Below are positions 56,115 to 64,000 of a DNA stretch of 64,000 bases, piece by piece. A program made the position numbers and the translations under genes. How positions within the stretch are numbered: position 1 is the first letter of the stretch; each line of letters starts with the position of its first letter. The notes beneath the pieces were generated by a model. That model searched no databases. It was given only the letters and a program-made list of their open reading frames with translations, and had not been told where the DNA came from. The DNA comes from Tangfeifania diversioriginum (GTDB taxonomy: Bacteria > Bacteroidota > Bacteroidia > Bacteroidales > Prolixibacteraceae), in contig CAMCBW010000004.1 in the NCBI GenBank assembly GCA_945873105.1, forward strand, positions 84,666 to 148,665. The letters run 5' to 3'.

Positions 56115-57734
56115 ATGAATAATATTCATTCAATTAGAATTACTGCAACCGGATTGTTCATTTTGGCCCTTAACATTGGCACAGCACTAGCTGATAATCA
56201 GCATTCCAGCCGAACAAATAAAAAGCCCAATGTAATCCTCCTCTTTGCAGATCAGCACAGCAAAGCCGTAATGGGATTTGAAGGTCATCCGGATGTATTG
56301 ACCCCAAATCTGGATAAATTGGCGGGGCAGTCGGTGGTATTCGACCGTGCCTATTGCACGGTGGGGATTTGTGCGCCTTCCAGATCGTCACTCATGTCGG
56401 GAATTTATCCCCGGACATTGGGGTTGCTTTCCAACAGCGAGCGAACTTCTGTCATGGAGGAGGTTGTACCTCTGGCCAAGGTTTTTCAACAAAACAACTA
56501 CCGGACCTTTGCCTTTGGGAAGAGGCATACGCATGGCGCAGTGGATGCCGGCTGGGATGTTCAGCAAAGCCATTTGTGCAACGAGACCCCTGGAAACAGC
56601 TACACCGAATGGGTGGAGAAGAATGGCTATGCCAAAGAATTTGCCAGTGACTGGTCCGCTGAGTTCGGAAAAGGATCCCCTTGCTCCACCATGGCCAACG
56701 AGAAAATTCCGACAGCAGATCTGGGCACAAGGATTTCAGCCTTGCCCGAAAGCATGACCATGGAAGCCTTTACGACCCAGCTTACCGTTCAGAAGATCAG
56801 GGAGCAGGCCAAAAGCGATCAGCCATTTTTTTGCTGGGCCACATTTTACCGCCCACATCAGCCCTACACCCCACTGAAAAAGTACATGGATCTGTACGAT
56901 GTTTCGGCTTGGGGCGAAGGCCGTAAGCATGGCAGTTCCATCCGCAAACCAGCCTCCCTTTACGAGCCAAAGGAGCACATCCCACCCATGATGCAATCGA
57001 TCCGCGAGGGCGGCAACAAAGTGTGGAATGTCAACAAAGCATATGCCAACGAGCAAATCTGGCGAAATTACGTCGGTGCCTACTATGCCCTGGTCTCTGA
57101 AATAGATCATTGCGTCGGAGAAATCCTGCATGCATTGGATGAAACTGGTATATCAGAAGAAACGATCGTAATTTACACCTCCGATCATGGCGATTTCGTG
57201 GGCAATCATGGGATGGTGGAAAAAGCCGCGGCCGGTCAGAATGTCTATGAGGATATCCTGAACATCCCCTTGATCATCCGGTACCCCGGAAACAGGCAAC
57301 AAGGCAAAAGGAACGCAGAGCTGGTGAGTCTGGTGGATATTTATCCTACATTGGTTGAGCTGCTTGGCTTAAAGATGCCTGCCTTGAAATATCCACTGCA
57401 GGGATTGTCGATGGCTGAAACACTTACAAAGGGAAAGAAGATGAAACGGGAATACTTCGTCTCAGAAAGCTGGTCGCAGGCCTCAGTAATTACCAAAGAT
57501 TACAAATTGGGAATCATGCTGGATCCGACAGACCATGCCCGAAAATTTGATTTCAGGTCATTTGGCGATCAATTTTTCGTTCGAAAATCAGATTCTCTGG
57601 AGATCAAGAATGAAATAGGGAACAAAGCATTCAACGCTGAAATTGGTATGCTGAGAAATTATTATCTGAATTTCGCATCAAAAATACCGGATATCGGAAA
57701 AAAAGAGGTCACAAAGAATGTAAGAAAGAATTAG
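56115..57734 (+). CDS. Secreted S1-family sulfatase
   Basis: 539 residues, signal peptide about 1-26 (ending TALADN). Motifs: LLFADQHSKAVMGFEG (Asp46), CAPSR with Cys86 followed by SSLMSGIYPRT, FAFGKRHTHGA in place of the GKWHxG motif, and TSDHGDFVGNHGMVEKAAAGQNVYEDI. The FGKRH variant and the ADQH start are shared with a group of Bacteroidota sulfatases. The remnant at 30563 appears to derive from the same group. It is the second-to-last sulfatase in the locus, preceded by the oxidoreductase gene and followed by a 512-base gap with small frames. Sulfate position not determinable. Confidence 0.91.
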   Translation: MNNIHSIRITATGLFILALNIGTALADNQHSSRTNKKPNVILLFADQHSKAVMGFEGHPDVLTPNLDKLAGQSVVFDRAYCTVGICAPSRSSLMSGIYPRTLGLLSNSERTSVMEEVVPLAKVFQQNNYRTFAFGKRHTHGAVDAGWDVQQSHLCNETPGNSYTEWVEKNGYAKEFASDWSAEFGKGSPCSTMANEKIPTADLGTRISALPESMTMEAFTTQLTVQKIREQAKSDQPFFCWATFYRPHQPYTPLKKYMDLYDVSAWGEGRKHGSSIRKPASLYEPKEHIPPMMQSIREGGNKVWNVNKAYANEQIWRNYVGAYYALVSEIDHCVGEILHALDETGISEETIVIYTSDHGDFVGNHGMVEKAAAGQNVYEDILNIPLIIRYPGNRQQGKRNAELVSLVDIYPTLVELLGLKMPALKYPLQGLSMAETLTKGKKMKREYFVSESWSQASVITKDYKLGIMLDPTDHARKFDFRSFGDQFFVRKSDSLEIKNEIGNKAFNAEIGMLRNYYLNFASKIPDIGKKEVTKNVRKN

Positions 57735-58028
57735 AGCTACAATAGATTGTTTTTCCAGAATTTCTTCGCGGTTCTCTGCGAAAAACTTTGCGGCACTCTG
57801 CGGTTAAACAACCATCGTTTTTGTGTAGTCATTCTATAACTTAACAATATTGCCTGCATTGGACGAAGTGGACATCAATAATTTGCATTCTACCAAAATA
57901 TTATACCTCCAGGATGTAGATTTTCAAAAATTAAACAGTTTTGGAATTTGACAGGGAAATTCATCTTACTCTTTTCATGGTAATAGGATTATTAATACTT
58001 TTAAACGATAAATTCAATCCAGCTAACA
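57735..58028. other. Non-coding stretch with degenerate TGCGG repeats
   Basis: No gene of normal size. From about 57764 to 57808 there are degenerate tandem units around CTCTGCG, CTTTGCGG and CTCTGCGG, a low-complexity repeat type common in Bacteroidota intergenic DNA. The remainder is AT-rich. A TTAATACTTTTA word (near 57990) also occurs at about 62670 before the DUF2442 gene and could be a shared -7-like element, but this is weak. Confidence 0.5.
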
Positions 58029-58085
58029 ATGAAAGTCATAAAAGTTAGTGAGATTATCAGAAAGTTGATTTTCGAGCAGCAATAA
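58029..58085 (+). pseudogene. Very short frame (18 aa), possible HicA-like start
   Basis: Codes for MKVIKVSEIIRKLIFEQQ and stops. The beginning resembles the MKxxEIIKLL start of HicA mRNA-interferase toxins, but nothing follows. Four bases later comes a second short frame (58089). Only the pairing and order suggest a degraded toxin-antitoxin gene pair. Confidence 0.2.
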
Positions 58086-58088
58086 ACT

Positions 58089-58232
58089 ATGGCAAATGAA
58101 ATAATTGTAAGAATTGGCAGTACAGCAAATAATTATGCTGCCGGTCGCTCAAAACCGCGCAAGCAACAGATCCTTAAAATCGAAAAAGCACTTCACAAAT
58201 TGGGCGAAGAGCTTTGTACAATTTCATTTTAA
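58089..58232 (+). CDS. Small hypothetical protein (47 aa), possible HicB-like remnant
   Basis: ATG 58089 opens a 47-residue frame, starting MANEIIVRIGSTANNYAAG and ending KIEKALHKLGEELCTISF. No family is recognised with confidence. The beginning resembles the first strand of HicB-type antitoxins (IIVxIExSxNNYxA) and the second half a short charged helix. The usual central HicB segment is missing, so a deletion remnant is likely if the resemblance is real. It ends 14 bases before the sulfatase start at 58247, has no convincing ribosome binding site, and may be non-functional. Confidence 0.3.
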   Translation: MANEIIVRIGSTANNYAAGRSKPRKQQILKIEKALHKLGEELCTISF

Positions 58233-58246
58233 TTGATTTTCATGTC

Positions 58247-60031
58247 ATGATTGATCGTCTTAAGATTGCACTTTCCTTTGGAATTGGAATTGTTTTAGTC
58301 AATACTGGTTTGGCGATCCAAAAACCTGTAGCAAATACACGACCCAACATCCTCCTGGTACTCACCGACGATGCCGGGATCGGGGATTTTGGATGCAACG
58401 GCAACCCACTGGTCAAGACCCCGAACCTCGACAAACTGGCGGCACGGAGTACCCGTTTTACCAATTTCCACGTTTCGCCGGTTTGCGCCCCTACCCGCTC
58501 CAGCATCATGACGGGGAAGTATGCCGAAACAACCGGTGTCTATGATACCTACAACGGGGGAGCCACCATGGCCACCGAAGAGGTTACCATCGCGGAATTG
58601 TTGCGCGAAAATGGTTACCAAACCGGCATTTTCGGGAAATGGCACCTGGGCGACAACTTCCCATTCAGGCCAATGGACCAGGGATTTACCGAATCATTTG
58701 TGTTCAGGGGTGGCGGAATCGGTCAGCCTGGTGATTTCGACAATTACTTTGCCGGCGACAGCGCCTATTTCAATCCGGTGATCTACCGGAACGAGCAGCG
58801 CGTCAAAACAAAGGGCTATTGCTCTGATGTTTTTACAGAAGAAGCTATCAGTTTTGTCCGCAAAAACAAAGGCAAACCATTCTTTGCCTACCTCGCCTTC
58901 AATGCCCCGCATACCCCGCTTCAGGTTCCAACAGCCTACAGCGACAAATACAAAAACCTGACATCCCTGGACTTCAAAAAAGGGGGAATACTGCCCACCC
59001 CGGCCATGACAGAGAAGGATATGGAGGATGCCAGGAAGGTGTATGGCATGATGACCAACATCGATGACAATGTTGGCAGACTGCTGAAGGAGCTGGAAAA
59101 CCAAAATCTGCTGCAAAATACCATTGTAGTGTTTATGTCGGACAACGGGCCGCAGCAAAACCGCTACCGGATGGGATTGCGGGGAAAGAAGGGACAAGTT
59201 TACATGGGTGGGATCAAGTCGCCCTGTTGGATCAGCTTGCCCGGAATATTACCCGAGAACCGGGAATTTGGCCAAATGACCGCTCACATCGACCTTTTGC
59301 CCACCCTGCTTGATTTGTGCGGAATCAGCCTCCCGGACAAACAGGCCATAGATGGGAGCAGCATGCTGCCGTTGCTCAAAAAGGATGACACTGCGTTCAA
59401 AAACCGGACACTGTTTTTTGAATGGGGACGAGGATTTCCCATTCCTTACCAGAATTTTGCCGCCATGAACAGCCATTATAAACTGGTGGCCAATACCAAC
59501 CACCAGGAGGGATTGGAAGGGTTTGAACTATTTGACATGGAAACGGATGCGGCCGAATCAAGGAATATCCTGAAGGAGAACGGAACCATTGCTGCAAACT
59601 TAAGGAAGGAGATGCAAACCTGGTACCTGAAAACTGCCAGCCATCCAAACAACCGGAAGTTACATGCGGCAATTGTCGGTACAAAATTCGAAAACCCAGT
59701 GGTCCTGAACCGGAATGATGCCAAAGGAGCCCTGGGCATCTGGAACCAGGAAGAGATCTTCGGATACTGGGATATCGCGGTAGCGGAAGCAGGGACCTAT
59801 TCAATAAGTGCTAAGTTCATCAGTGAATTAAAGGAGACTGGAACGCTCTTCGTGAGATTGTATCCCTTTCAGTATGCAACTTCGTCGGCAGGAAAGACGG
59901 ATCAGATTTCCCTTAAAAATGCCTATCTTAATCCCGGCAATTACCGCCTGGAAATCTATTTCCAGACCAAAAGCGGCAAAAGCATCTTCCCATTGTACAC
60001 CAGCATTGAAAAAACTGACACAAAACCATAA
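58247..60031 (+). CDS. Secreted S1-family sulfatase with C-terminal extension
   Basis: 594 residues from ATG 58247, which gives a signal peptide ending LAIQKP; the longer frame from 58214 adds a hydrophobic but uncharged lead and overlaps a small frame. Motifs: LTDDAGIGDFGCNG (Asp41-Asp42), CAPTR with Cys80 followed by SSIMTGKYAETTG, FGKWHLGDNFPFRPMDQGF, and MSDNGPQQNRYRMGLRGKKG. The last 120 residues (NPVVLNRNDAKGALGIWNQEEIFGYWDIAVAE onward) form a beta-rich module like that in the sulfatase at 30829. The two are probably paralogs. A GH5-like gene follows after 19 bases. Confidence 0.93.
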   Translation: MIDRLKIALSFGIGIVLVNTGLAIQKPVANTRPNILLVLTDDAGIGDFGCNGNPLVKTPNLDKLAARSTRFTNFHVSPVCAPTRSSIMTGKYAETTGVYDTYNGGATMATEEVTIAELLRENGYQTGIFGKWHLGDNFPFRPMDQGFTESFVFRGGGIGQPGDFDNYFAGDSAYFNPVIYRNEQRVKTKGYCSDVFTEEAISFVRKNKGKPFFAYLAFNAPHTPLQVPTAYSDKYKNLTSLDFKKGGILPTPAMTEKDMEDARKVYGMMTNIDDNVGRLLKELENQNLLQNTIVVFMSDNGPQQNRYRMGLRGKKGQVYMGGIKSPCWISLPGILPENREFGQMTAHIDLLPTLLDLCGISLPDKQAIDGSSMLPLLKKDDTAFKNRTLFFEWGRGFPIPYQNFAAMNSHYKLVANTNHQEGLEGFELFDMETDAAESRNILKENGTIAANLRKEMQTWYLKTASHPNNRKLHAAIVGTKFENPVVLNRNDAKGALGIWNQEEIFGYWDIAVAEAGTYSISAKFISELKETGTLFVRLYPFQYATSSAGKTDQISLKNAYLNPGNYRLEIYFQTKSGKSIFPLYTSIEKTDTKP

Positions 60032-60050
60032 AACAACAAAACGCAGACCC

Positions 60051-61160
60051 ATGGCACCAAAAATTTTGACTTTCATCCTGTTATCCTTTTTTGTTGTTAC
60101 CAGTACCGGTATAGCGCTTGCCAAAGAGAAAAAAGCAAACCAAACCATTGTGGGCATCAAAGGCGAAAAATTCCGGATCAACGGCAAGCCTACCTACAAG
60201 GGGCGCAACTGGCAAGGCCAATCCATTGAGGGATTGCTTATGAACTCCCGCATGGTACAGGGAATCTTCGACGACACCAATCCGGCCACTGCCGGTCAGT
60301 GGGTCTATCCGGATACGAAAAAATGGGACGCCGACCGCAATACCAACGAATTCATCCAGGCGATGGACGAGTGGTATGCCAAAGGTTTGCTGGCATTTAC
60401 CCTCAACCTGCAAGGCGGCAGTCCGGTTGGGTATGGCAACAATGGCTGGATCAATACGGCCATCGACGCCAAAGGGAAACTAAAGGCAGACTACATGGCC
60501 CGGCTGGAAAAAATATTGGATCGTGCCAACGAAAAAGGGATGGTGGTGATACTGGGTATCTTCTATTTCGGACAAGACCAGGTGCTGGAAGACGAAGCAG
60601 CCGTCATCAAAGGGGTAGACAACACCATCGACTGGCTTTTTTCAAAGAATTACCGCAACATTTTGATCGAAATCAACAACGAAGCAAATGTCAAATACGA
60701 CCATGCCATTCTGCAACCGGAAAGGGTGCATGAACTGATCCTTCGTGTCAAAGCCAGGGAGAAAAATGGTTACAGGTTCCTGGCGGGAACGAGCTATGGA
60801 GGCGGAACTATCCCAAAGGAAAATGTGGTACGATCTTCTGACTTTCTGCTGATCCATGGCAATGGCGTGAAAGATCCGGCCAGGATCACCGATATGGTCA
60901 GTAAATCCAGGGCTGTACCCGGATACCAACCGATGCCGATCCTCTTCAACGAGGACGACCATTTCAATTTCGACCAGCCCTCCAACAATTTTGTGGAAGC
61001 AGTCAAGGCCTATTCCTCCTGGGGCTACTTTGACTACCGGATGAAAGAGGAAGTGTTCAACGATGGTTACCAGTCTGTACCGGTCAACTGGGGGATCAGT
61101 TCACCCCGCAAAAAAGCATTTTTTGACAAACTGGAAGAGATTACGGGAGGACTGAAGTAA
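60051..61160 (+). CDS. GH5-like TIM-barrel glycoside hydrolase (clan A), family uncertain
   Basis: 369 residues from ATG 60051. The frame continues upstream into the sulfatase, but only this start gives a signal peptide (ending IALAKEK). Clan A retaining-glycosidase features: KFRINGKPTYKGRNWQG at the barrel entry, NILIEINNEANV with acid/base Glu211 after strand 4, and PILFNEDDHFNF with likely nucleophile Glu301 after strand 7. The overall layout is cellulase/mannanase-like, but I cannot name a GH5 subfamily. The sequence GLLMNSRMVQGIFDD is unfamiliar. It may cut a beta-linked part of the glycan or a side chain. It is the last plus-strand gene of the locus, converging on glycerate kinase. Confidence 0.75.
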   Translation: MAPKILTFILLSFFVVTSTGIALAKEKKANQTIVGIKGEKFRINGKPTYKGRNWQGQSIEGLLMNSRMVQGIFDDTNPATAGQWVYPDTKKWDADRNTNEFIQAMDEWYAKGLLAFTLNLQGGSPVGYGNNGWINTAIDAKGKLKADYMARLEKILDRANEKGMVVILGIFYFGQDQVLEDEAAVIKGVDNTIDWLFSKNYRNILIEINNEANVKYDHAILQPERVHELILRVKAREKNGYRFLAGTSYGGGTIPKENVVRSSDFLLIHGNGVKDPARITDMVSKSRAVPGYQPMPILFNEDDHFNFDQPSNNFVEAVKAYSSWGYFDYRMKEEVFNDGYQSVPVNWGISSPRKKAFFDKLEEITGGLK

Positions 61161-61167
61161 AGTTCAG

Positions 61168-61185
61168 AGATGGAGGCACCCATCT
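61168..61185 (+). terminator. Possible bidirectional terminator between convergent genes
   Basis: AGATGG and CCATCT form a 6-bp stem with a 6-base loop in the 33-base gap between the converging GH5-like and glycerate kinase genes. No T-run follows, so it is a weak candidate chosen mainly by position. Confidence 0.3.
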
Positions 61186-61193
61186 TCAGCCCA

Positions 61194-62447
61194 TTATCTC
61201 AGCAAAACAACCATCAGGTCGTTCACATTGGTCCCGGTAGGGCCTGTCACTACCAGATCGCCACTCGCTTTCAGGGCATGAAAGGAATCGTTGTTGGCAA
61301 GACAGCCCTCCGGATCTATGGAATTGGCACGCATTCTGGCGATGGATTGGCCATCCACCATTCCACCGGCAGCCTCTGTGGGGCCATCCGTCCCGTCTGA
61401 GCCTGCTGAAAATATGACCACCTCCTCCATCCCTTCGATCCCCAAAGCGGCAGCCAGGGCTAACTCCTGATTCCTCCCGCCTTTCCCATTGCCGGTCAAA
61501 CGCACAACGGTCTCGCCTCCGGCAATAATGGCAGAGGGTGGCATCGGACTGGTTGTACCATTTCCTCTTATTTCCTTTGCCTTTGAAGCCAGTAATCGCC
61601 CCATCTCTTTCGCCTCATAGTCAATAGAGGTCGACAGAATCAAAGGGGTATACCCCAAATGTTTGGCACTCATGGCAGCAGCTTCACACAAGGCAGTCAC
61701 ACTCCCGGTTACAACGGTTTCACAATTGGCTACCATTTTAGGGGTCTCTTTTCCGAGGGCCTCTGCCAGGTAATCTCCGATCCGGATATGGTATTTCTGC
61801 AGGATCCGGAAGGCGTCTGCCGAGCTAGTGCTGTCCGGATAGGCAGGTCCGGAAGCTATGGCATCCAGCTTGTCGCCTACCACATCCGACAATACAATGG
61901 AAAATATTTTTGCGCCCCCGCATTGCTGGGCAAATCGTCCGCCTTTCACTGCGGACAAGTGTTTCCGGATGGTATTGATTTCGAGGATGTCAGCCCCACA
62001 ACTCAACAGTTCATTGGTAATTCCCATCACATCTTCCAGGGATACTCCCTCCAGTGGCTTCTCAAAGAGGGCGGAACCACCGCCGGAAATCAGTAAGATC
62101 ACCTGGTCATCCGGGGTTAAACCGGCAACCAGCTCCAGCACTTTGGTGGCACCCAAAACAGATTGCTCATCAGGTATCGGATGACCGGCCTCTATGATTT
62201 CGCACCGATCCAAAGACCCCTTGGAGTGGCCGTATTTGGTCACCACTACTCCACCCCTAATATGGGAACCAAGGATTTCGCCGGCAGCCTTTGCCATATT
62301 CCAGGCAGCCTTGCCGATGGCCACCAGCACTACCTCCTGATTGATTTTATGCTCCCTCAGGGCGGTTTTGACAGCGGCTCCGGGCAAGACAGCCCGGATA
62401 CTTTCATCCAGGATGGTACCAGCATCCAATCTGATTGTTCTCAACAT
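61194..62447 (-). CDS. Glycerate 2-kinase (DUF4147/MOFRL type)
   Basis: 417 residues, cytoplasmic (no signal). It phosphorylates D-glycerate to 2-phosphoglycerate with ATP. The N-terminal DUF4147 part has LVAIGKAAWNMAKAAGE, ISGGGSALFEKPLEGV and EINTIRKHLSAVKGG. The C-terminal MOFRL part has AGGETVVRLTGNGKGGRNQELALAAAL, SAGSDGTDGPTEAAGG and a terminal TGTNVNDLMVVL. The length is normal for the family. It sits on the opposite strand at the right edge of the PUL. It may feed products of sugar-acid breakdown into glycolysis, but a link to the PUL is only positional. The start at 62447 gives MLRTIRLDAGTIL, normal for the family. Confidence 0.94.
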   Translation of the reverse strand: MLRTIRLDAGTILDESIRAVLPGAAVKTALREHKINQEVVLVAIGKAAWNMAKAAGEILGSHIRGGVVVTKYGHSKGSLDRCEIIEAGHPIPDEQSVLGATKVLELVAGLTPDDQVILLISGGGSALFEKPLEGVSLEDVMGITNELLSCGADILEINTIRKHLSAVKGGRFAQQCGGAKIFSIVLSDVVGDKLDAIASGPAYPDSTSSADAFRILQKYHIRIGDYLAEALGKETPKMVANCETVVTGSVTALCEAAAMSAKHLGYTPLILSTSIDYEAKEMGRLLASKAKEIRGNGTTSPMPPSAIIAGGETVVRLTGNGKGGRNQELALAAALGIEGMEEVVIFSAGSDGTDGPTEAAGGMVDGQSIARMRANSIDPEGCLANNDSFHALKASGDLVVTGPTGTNVNDLMVVLLR

Positions 62448-62725
62448 AACAAATTAATTATTAATGCGATTCTAAGATATACCATAACTGGCTAGTCCAA
62501 AATTTCTTTCTTTATGGATTACTATTCCTATTTGGTTCTTCATTGAATAAGACCCTCGAATAACTATCAATTTTAACAATTTTATCCTAAAATTCATCTT
62601 TAAATTCTGCATTATAAACAGGAGATTGTAACTTTTCGATGAAAATCATGCTTGCAGTGGTAACCTAATTTTTAATACTTTTACAAAACAACAGGAGGAA
62701 GAACTACCTCTTTAAGTAATACAGC

Positions 62726-63001
62726 ATGTTTTTAGAAGTAACTCAAGCCAATTATATCAATGATTTTAAAATATCATTGGTGTTCAACAATGGTGCTGAA
62801 ATGACTGTAGATTTGGAAAATGAATTGAACGTTAGTGTTTTTAATCCACTAAAAGACAAAAGCAAATTCAAGAAGTTTTCTATTGTCTTCAATACCATTG
62901 AATGGGAAAACGGTGCTGATTTTGCACCCGAATATCTATACGAGTTAGCAATTGCCCAACATCAAATTGCCAGTGAGCCGACCAGAGAATACGGAACATA
63001 A
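62726..63001 (+). CDS. DUF2442 domain-containing protein
   Basis: 91 residues. MFLEVTQANYINDFKISLVFNNGAEMTVDL, NPLKDKSKFKKFSIVFNTIEWENGADFAPEYLYELA: a clear DUF2442 protein, small alpha/beta proteins often found with DUF4160 partners and suspected to belong to toxin-antitoxin-like modules. No DUF4160 gene is present here; the partner position is taken by the ORF6N gene two bases downstream. The preceding 278-base gap (62448-62725) is AT-rich and holds an AGGAGGAAG purine stretch about 27 bases before the start, too far for a normal ribosome binding site. Confidence 0.88.
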   Translation: MFLEVTQANYINDFKISLVFNNGAEMTVDLENELNVSVFNPLKDKSKFKKFSIVFNTIEWENGADFAPEYLYELAIAQHQIASEPTREYGT

Positions 63002-63003
63002 CT

Positions 63004-63591
63004 ATGGAATTACAGGTTATTCAAAATAAAATATACGAAATACGGGGACAACGTGTAATGCTAGATTTTGATTTGGCAGAACTCTACGGCACTGAAACAA
63101 AAAGGCTCAAAGAGGCTGTCCGTCGAAATATGGAACGATTTGAAGGAAACGATTTTATGTTTCAATTGACTAAGGATGAAATTGAAATACTTTCAAGGAC
63201 GCAATTTGCGACCTTGAACAAAACTAGAGGTTACAATATTAAATACCCCCCTTTTGCTTTCACAGAGCTTGGCGTATCAATGCTCAGTAGCGTGTTGAAT
63301 TCAAAAACTGCAATCGAAATCAACAGAGGGATTATGCGCATTTTTGTTACAATACGTCAAACGTTGGTCGCAAATCCCATTACTGGTTTGTCTGAACTTC
63401 AAACGGAGATGAAACAACTAAAAGAATATATCGAAGAAGTATTTACTGATTATAATGACATTAACGAAGATACCCGTTTGCAAATTGAGCTTATCAACCA
63501 ATCCCTGGCTGAACTGCATATCGACAAAAAGCAAAATTCAAAACCAAAGAATAAAATAGGATATTTGGCTAATAAAAATGACAACGAATAA
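63004..63591 (+). CDS. ORF6N domain-containing DNA-binding protein
   Basis: 195 residues. The first 115 match the ORF6N domain: IYEIRGQRVMLDFDLAELYGTETKRLKEAVRRNMERF, FMFQLTKDEIEILSRTQFAT and YPPFAFTELGVSMLSSVL. These features are known from phage and plasmid-derived proteins such as KilA-N-related regulators. The tail has a predicted coiled coil (about 125-180; LQTEMKQLKEYIEEVFTDY) and a basic end. Such proteins are common and often duplicated in Bacteroidota and are thought to be of phage origin. It starts two bases after the DUF2442 stop, so the two are one operon. Function in the cell is unknown. Confidence 0.9.
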   Translation: MELQVIQNKIYEIRGQRVMLDFDLAELYGTETKRLKEAVRRNMERFEGNDFMFQLTKDEIEILSRTQFATLNKTRGYNIKYPPFAFTELGVSMLSSVLNSKTAIEINRGIMRIFVTIRQTLVANPITGLSELQTEMKQLKEYIEEVFTDYNDINEDTRLQIELINQSLAELHIDKKQNSKPKNKIGYLANKNDNE

Positions 63592-64000
63592 GAAGAATAA
63601 ATAGAGATATACAACTGTAACTTAAAATATTAAAATAGCATTTTGCTATTGTTCATCCCCCAGAAACCTGAAAAATCTCTTTTAGCGAATACAGTACCAG
63701 ATCCAATCAGCGAACACTAATGTCACGGCGCGGCCTTTTGATTTATTAACAATTATTTCAGGGTAACCAAACAACCCATTTTCGTATTAATGTATTGGAA
63801 GTGACCTTCAGCCACCTCTCTTAACAAAGACTACATGCAATTATTGCTGACCCTTAGAGACTGTTTAAATTTATAACACAGAGAATATCTAACTATTTAT
63901 TGAGAACAAAGCGCAAATAGAAATTTCTGCTATTTTGAATTTTCATTAGAGAAACCCAGGAGATCACAGAGTTGGAAAATCGCAAGCGATTTTCTCTCTG
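63592..64000. other. Gene-free stretch at the window end
   Basis: No frame of useful length on either strand. It is AT-rich. A CAAATAG...CTATTTTG inverted word (about 63914-63937) and degenerate CACAGAGA/ATCACAGAG words (63880-63980), of the kind scattered in Bacteroidota intergenic DNA, are the only structure noticed. Confidence 0.45.

Noticed and set aside
57764..57808. CTCTGCGG-type repeats as a CRISPR array
   Set aside because: Units are about 12 bases, degenerate and without spacers; they match a common Bacteroidota intergenic repeat type.
1..64000. tRNA, rRNA, insertion sequence or integrase
   Set aside because: None of the expected sequence patterns was found on either strand by reading; absence was not tested by computation.

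Overview
The window looks like a Bacteroidota chromosome segment. It has one SusC/SusD pair, TAnnTTTG-type promoter sequence, many secreted carbohydrate enzymes, lipoproteins and two type IX secretion (T9SS) C-terminal sorting domains. A marine or sediment Bacteroidales/Marinilabiliales-like organism fits best, but this is inferred from gene content only.

Layout. 3-1328: 3' end of a molybdenum hydroxylase gene, outside the locus. 1362-61160: one very large polysaccharide utilization locus (PUL). On the minus strand it starts with a sulfatase and a membrane-spanning LamG/kelch/winged-helix regulator (2989-5562). Divergent from these, on the plus strand, are SusC, SusD and a DUF3823 lipoprotein (5834-11790). 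Next come GH99-like and sulfatase genes (12078-17666), a block of three secreted phosphoesterases with an unrecognised beta-helix protein (17687-22101), and GH43, GH3, GH43 and GH2 enzymes (22138-30544). The remainder is sulfatases, GH99-like enzymes, a sialate-O-acetylesterase-like esterase, three GH92 enzymes, a DUF1080 protein, a GH115-like protein, a Gfo/Idh/MocA oxidoreductase and a GH5-like enzyme (30563-61160). 61194-62447: glycerate 2-kinase on the minus strand, closing the locus. 62726-63591: DUF2442 and ORF6N-domain genes, probably accessory DNA.

How the genes may work together. Ten intact sulfatases (plus one remnant), four GH99-like endo-enzymes, three GH92 exo-alpha-mannosidases, a GH115-like alpha-glucuronidase, GH43/GH3 side-chain enzymes and an acetylesterase fit a sulfated, uronic-acid-bearing, pentose-decorated and perhaps acetylated alpha-mannan, such as algal glucuronomannan. 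No GH76, GH38 or GH125 gene is present, so ordinary yeast mannan is less likely. One sulfatase and one GH99-like enzyme carry T9SS sorting domains and probably act outside the cell. SusCD would import the fragments, and the other enzymes would finish them in the periplasm. Three phosphoesterases hint at a phosphorylated substrate. DUF1080 plus the Gfo/Idh/MocA protein hint at a 3-keto-glycoside route.

The least expected structure is a dispersed family of intergenic hairpin elements before several of these genes. Their stems differ between copies but stay complementary. The one-component membrane-spanning regulator, with a possible direct-repeat operator upstream of susC, is also notable. No tRNA, rRNA, CRISPR array, transposase or integrase was seen.
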